A program made the position numbers and the translations under genes. 64,000 bases of DNA from DATMRF01 sp035566435. GTDB taxonomy: Bacteria > Verrucomicrobiota > Verrucomicrobiia > Limisphaerales > UBA8199. Below are positions 60,737 to 64,000 of this stretch, one piece after another. The stretch spans positions 1 to 64,000 of the forward strand of contig DATMRF010000144.1 in the NCBI GenBank assembly GCA_035566435.1, written 5' to 3'. The notes beneath the pieces are model-generated. The model ran no database searches and was not told the DNA's origin. It worked only from the letters and a program-made list of their open reading frames with translations. Positions within the stretch are counted from its first letter, which is position 1; each line of letters starts with the position of its first letter.

Positions 60737-62074
60737 GTGCAGCTGAACGCCCAAGACCTCGCCTCTGAATCTGACGCCCCGCGGGTCGGCAAATTCCCGG
60801 ATCGTGCCCGTGTTGAGCGGTTGCAACTCCGCAAGCTCCGCTCTCTTTTCGCCGCCATTATCCCAGCCAATCCTTTTTACGATCGGAAATTGGCCGGCTG
60901 CGGTTCCGGCTTGTCGTTCCGGACTATCGAGGACTATTCGCGCGCCGTCCCCACCACCACCCGCCATGACATTGTCAAGGACCGGCTGGCCAATCCGCCC
61001 TACGGCACGAACCTCACGTTTCCACTGGAGACCTACATTCGCTGCCACCAAACCAGTGGCACCACCACCGTGCCGCTCCGATGGTTGGATACCCCGGAGA
61101 GTTGGAATCATATCGTCGAGAATTGGGTGCAGATTCTGGGCGCTGCGGGGGTGACCCGGCGCGACCGGTTTCTTTTCGCTTTCTCCTTTGGGCCGTTTCT
61201 TGGGTTCTGGTCCGCCCTCGAAGCAGTTCATCGGTTGGGCTATTTTTGTTTTCCCGGCGGGTCCATGACGAGCCTGGCGCGCCTGCAGGCGATTCTCGAT
61301 AACAAGATCACTGTGCTCGCCTGCACGCCGACTTATGCCCAGCACCTGGGCGAAGTAGCTCGCGAGAAAGACGTCTCGCTAACCGGCAGCCGGCTCCGCC
61401 TGGTGATTGTTGCCGGCGAGGCGGGCGGCAGCGTTCCGGCGACGCGCGCCCGTATTGAGAGGCTCTGGCAGGGCGCAACCGTTTTCGACCACCACGGTAT
61501 GACCGAGGTCGGGCCGGTCACCTACCAATGCCCCGCACAGCCGGGTGTTTTGCACGTGCTGGAATCTGCCTACCTGCCGGAGGTCATCGAGCCCCAGACC
61601 AGCACGGCCGTGTCGCCGGGAGGGACCGGCGAGCTGCTCCTCACGACCCTCGATCGCGTCGGCTCACCACTCCTGCGCTACCGCACCGGTGACCTGGTCA
61701 AACCTCGCCAGCGCTCGCTCTGCGCTTGCGGCCGCTACGAGCTCGCATTGGAGGGCGGAATTCTGGGCCGCAGCGATGACATGGTCGTAGTCCGGGGCGT
61801 CAACGTCTATCCCAGCCTGGTGGAAGAGCTCGTTCGTGCTCATCCGGAAGTCACCGAGTACCGCGTCGAGCTCGATTGTCGCGGGGCCCTGGCTGAGCTT
61901 TCAGTCGAGGTGGAAACCAGCGCGGAATGTCCCGACCCGGCGTCTGTGAAGCGCCGTCTCGAGCAGTCGTTCCAGACCGCGCTGAACCTGCGCGTGCCGG
62001 TCCACCTGCTCCCGCTCGGCTCCTTGCCGCGTTTCGAGATGAAGGCCTTGCGTTGGGCAAAGATTACTGAGTGA
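60737..62074 (+). CDS. PaaK-like acyl-CoA / aryl-CoA ligase
   Basis: A 445-residue adenylate-forming enzyme of the phenylacetate-CoA ligase group. The nucleotide motif is Q-T-S-G-T-T-T-V-P-L, followed by H-H-G-M-T-E-V-G and the C-terminal hinge R-Y-R-T-G-D-L-V. The C-terminal lid has G-R-S-D-D-M-V-V-V-R-G-V-N-V-Y-P-S. PaaK relatives activate aryl or hydroxyaryl acids. With a chorismate-lyase-like gene and a hydroxybenzoyl-CoA-thioesterase-like gene nearby, 4-hydroxybenzoate is a reasonable substrate guess. The start codon is GTG 60737, 26 bases after the preceding gene. Confidence 0.85.
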   Translation: MQLNAQDLASESDAPRVGKFPDRARVERLQLRKLRSLFAAIIPANPFYDRKLAGCGSGLSFRTIEDYSRAVPTTTRHDIVKDRLANPPYGTNLTFPLETYIRCHQTSGTTTVPLRWLDTPESWNHIVENWVQILGAAGVTRRDRFLFAFSFGPFLGFWSALEAVHRLGYFCFPGGSMTSLARLQAILDNKITVLACTPTYAQHLGEVAREKDVSLTGSRLRLVIVAGEAGGSVPATRARIERLWQGATVFDHHGMTEVGPVTYQCPAQPGVLHVLESAYLPEVIEPQTSTAVSPGGTGELLLTTLDRVGSPLLRYRTGDLVKPRQRSLCACGRYELALEGGILGRSDDMVVVRGVNVYPSLVEELVRAHPEVTEYRVELDCRGALAELSVEVETSAECPDPASVKRRLEQSFQTALNLRVPVHLLPLGSLPRFEMKALRWAKITE

Positions 62075-62126
62075 GCGAACCCAGGTCCTTGTGCGACTCA
62101 ACGGGTTGTGGTTCATTGGAAGCATC

Positions 62127-63263
62127 ATGCGCCGCTTTGCCAACCCCATCCTCACATTGGCTGGCGCTTTAATCGTGTGCCAAACCAGCTTCGGTCGAGA
62201 CACGGCGGATTGGCCGATGTTTCACGGCGGCCAGGCGCTTGCAGGCGTCGCACCGGCCGGGCTGGCAGAACCGCTGGAGCTGGCCTGGAGTTTCAAGACA
62301 GGTGGATCGGTCAAATCCTCCGCCGTGATCTACGGCGAACGCGTGTTTGTCGGGTCGGATGACGGCAATGTGTACGCGCTGGACGTGCGTATCGGCAAGA
62401 AATTGTGGTCGTTCAAAACCGGGGATGCGGTCGAGGCTACGCCACTCGTGCTGGAAGGCATCGTTTATATCGGCTCCGCGGACGGGTATCTGTATGCGCT
62501 CGATGCGGCGAAGGGCAGTTTGAAATGGAAGTACAAGACGGACGGGAAGATTCTCGGCGGCGCCAACTGGTTTCGCCTCAACGGCCAGCCCTCTCCGCGA
62601 ATCCTGGTCGGCAGTTACGATAATCTCGTCCACTGCGTGAACGCATCGACCGGCAAAGCAGTCTGGACTTTCGAGACCTCGAACTACATCAACGGCACTC
62701 CCGCCGTATCCGACGGCAAGGCCATCTTCGGAGGTTGCGACGGCAGTCTCCATGTTGTGGATTGTGCTACGGGCAAGGAGCTGAATTCGGTGGAGGCAGG
62801 CGAGTATATTCCCGGCTCGCCTGCGGTGAGCGGCACGAATGCGTTCGTCGGCCACTACGGCAACCAGGTGCTCTGCGCCGATATCGTTGGCGGCTCCGTC
62901 TTGTGGCGCTCGAAAGAACGCAACGCGCCATTCTTTTCCTCTCCCGCGCTGGGCGATAACGTATTGGTCATCGGGAGCCGGAGCCGGCGCGTTTATTGCC
63001 TGGCCCGCGCGGACGGCAAGGAGCTTTGGACCTTTGCCACAAACGGGGATGTGGATAGTTCGCCCGTGATTTCCGGCCCAAAAGTCGTGTTCGGATCGTC
63101 GGACGGGCGGCTGTACGTGGTGGACCTCGCCTCGGGCAAGCAGCTTTGGTCATACGAAATCGGCAAACCAATCATCGCCTCACCGGCGCTGAGCAAGGGC
63201 CTGGTGGTGATCGGCTCCGAGGACGGAGCGGTCTACGCTTTCGGCCCCAAGAAAGGCCGCTGA
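62127..63263 (+). CDS. Exported PQQ-binding-like beta-propeller protein
   Basis: A 378-residue protein with an N-terminal signal peptide (P-I-L-T-L-A-G-A-L-I-V-C-Q-T-S-F-G) and about seven repeats of the PQQ/outer-membrane-assembly propeller type, such as G-N-V-Y-A-L-D-V-R-I-G-K-K-L-W-S-F-K-T and L-Y-V-V-D-L-A-S-G-K-Q-L-W. No catalytic residues for a quinoprotein dehydrogenase are obvious, so a binding or scaffold role (BamB-like) is equally likely. GTG 62091 is an alternative start; ATG 62127 places the signal peptide at the N-terminus. It ends four bases before the glycosyltransferase gene. Confidence 0.8.
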   Translation: MRRFANPILTLAGALIVCQTSFGRDTADWPMFHGGQALAGVAPAGLAEPLELAWSFKTGGSVKSSAVIYGERVFVGSDDGNVYALDVRIGKKLWSFKTGDAVEATPLVLEGIVYIGSADGYLYALDAAKGSLKWKYKTDGKILGGANWFRLNGQPSPRILVGSYDNLVHCVNASTGKAVWTFETSNYINGTPAVSDGKAIFGGCDGSLHVVDCATGKELNSVEAGEYIPGSPAVSGTNAFVGHYGNQVLCADIVGGSVLWRSKERNAPFFSSPALGDNVLVIGSRSRRVYCLARADGKELWTFATNGDVDSSPVISGPKVVFGSSDGRLYVVDLASGKQLWSYEIGKPIIASPALSKGLVVIGSEDGAVYAFGPKKGR

Positions 63264-63267
63264 GCTC

Positions 63268-64000
63268 ATGCGCATCCTTCAATTGACTCCCGGGACCGGT
63301 AATTTCTATTGCGGCAGTTGTCTGCGTGACAATTCCCTCGTGCACGGCTTGCGGGCTAAAGGTCACGAGGTCTTAATGGTCCCGCTTTATCTTCCCCTGG
63401 TGACTGACGAGCCGCCCGAGAATGAAGACGCGCCCATTTTCCTTGGCGGCATCAGCATGTTTCTCGAACAAAAGCTTCCGGCATTCCGGCATATACCTGA
63501 ATGGCTGAACCGGATTTTAAGCTCGTCAGCGCTGCTGCACATGGCGGCCAACCTCGCCACCATGACCACCGCTCGGCAACTCGGCGAAGCCACCATTGCG
63601 ATGCTGCAAAGCGAACCCGACCGCCAGGCCCAGGAATTCGAGCGCCTCCTGGCGTGGCTGCGCCGCCAGCGCCCGCCTGATGTGATTTGCATGTCCAACT
63701 CGCTGCTTGGCGGCTTGACGCGCCGCCTGAAAGAAGAATTCAAGGTCCCCATTGTCTGCTCCCTGCAGGGCGAAGACTCGTTCCTGGACGCTTTGCCCGA
63801 GCCTTATCGCGGACAATCGTGGGACCTGCTATCGAAACGTTGCGCCGAGATGGACCACTTCATCGCTGTTAGTGAGTATTTCGCCGACTCCATGCGGGGT
63901 CGGTTGGGATTACCGCCCTTAAAGGTCTCTGTGGTCTATCCCGGCATCACGGTCAGCGACTTTAAACCAGCTCCAGCTCCCCCGAAGCCGCCGGTGCTTG
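63268..64000 (+). CDS. Glycosyltransferase family 4 protein, 3' end outside window
   Basis: A partial gene, open through the window end with 244 codons visible. The opening M-R-I-L-Q-L-T-P-G-T-G-N-F-Y-C-G-S-C-L-R, then G-L-R-A-K-G-H-E-V-L-M-V-P-L-Y-L-P, is a GT4/GT-B donor-side N-terminal domain. V-S-V-V-Y-P-G-I-T, close to the window end, is the usual link into the second Rossmann domain. It begins four bases after the beta-propeller gene, so both are probably co-expressed. The acceptor is unknown. Confidence 0.85.
   Translation, partial: MRILQLTPGTGNFYCGSCLRDNSLVHGLRAKGHEVLMVPLYLPLVTDEPPENEDAPIFLGGISMFLEQKLPAFRHIPEWLNRILSSSALLHMAANLATMTTARQLGEATIAMLQSEPDRQAQEFERLLAWLRRQRPPDVICMSNSLLGGLTRRLKEEFKVPIVCSLQGEDSFLDALPEPYRGQSWDLLSKRCAEMDHFIAVSEYFADSMRGRLGLPPLKVSVVYPGITVSDFKPAPAPPKPPVL

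Overview
The window is GC-rich bacterial DNA that looks like a free-living Verrucomicrobia genome, probably of the Pedosphaera / Limisphaerales kind. The evidence is combined rather than from one marker: pseudopilin-like secreted proteins, a long-form integron integrase, a GH44 enzyme whose C-terminal module ends in Y-x-L-Q-S-T-T-D-L-x-x-W, PF07642-type porins, Tat-exported hydrolases, and intergenic regions full of short imperfect palindromes. The lineage is an inference from protein style; no rRNA or tRNA gene was seen.

Layout. 1-1543: edge of a possible transposase and a stand-alone integron-type integrase. 2000-8684: GH44 glycosidase, a 39-residue lipoprotein, YqgE, a pseudopilin, a UVR-motif protein, a DUF2721 membrane protein and a zinc-ribbon protein. 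8782-13430: two tandem porins, each with its own terminator, and an orphan GspF/PilC protein. 13691-21190: an aa3-type cytochrome oxidase cluster (cupredoxin-like protein, ctaA, ctaB, ctaD, ctaE, subunit IV, two small membrane proteins, ctaC). 21518-28018: a 2166-residue secreted protein with HYR domains, an FSPSA repeat array and a gingipain-like C25 domain. 28130-39125: DJ-1/PfpI protein, sialidase, amidase, orphan response regulator, EF-G-like GTPase, and overlapping corA and polA.

40019-49332 is the most coherent system: a CnrY-X-H-like regulatory set (membrane anti-sigma candidate, periplasmic sensor, ECF sigma factor) followed by a YHS protein, a small Cys-rich exported protein, and a TolC / CusB / CusA efflux system whose adaptor carries five putative metal-binding motifs. 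49741-54141: NAD synthetase, an NADP/F420-type reductase, and an SPFH protein with a small ribbon-helix-helix-like partner. 54389-56006: a GHMP kinase next to a nucleotidyltransferase with two tandem domains, the first degenerate. 56213-62074: an uncharacterised module of HemN-like radical SAM enzyme, chorismate-lyase-like protein, flavin halogenase-like oxidoreductase, hotdog thioesterase, DMT-like membrane protein and PaaK-like acyl-CoA ligase, suggesting hydroxybenzoate-derived chemistry. 62127-64000: a PQQ-type beta-propeller protein and a GT4 glycosyltransferase cut by the window end.

At least nine kinds of short inverted repeat lie between genes. Two copies of one kind flank the response regulator, and two copies of another lie at the 5' ends of genes and are read into the predicted N-termini.
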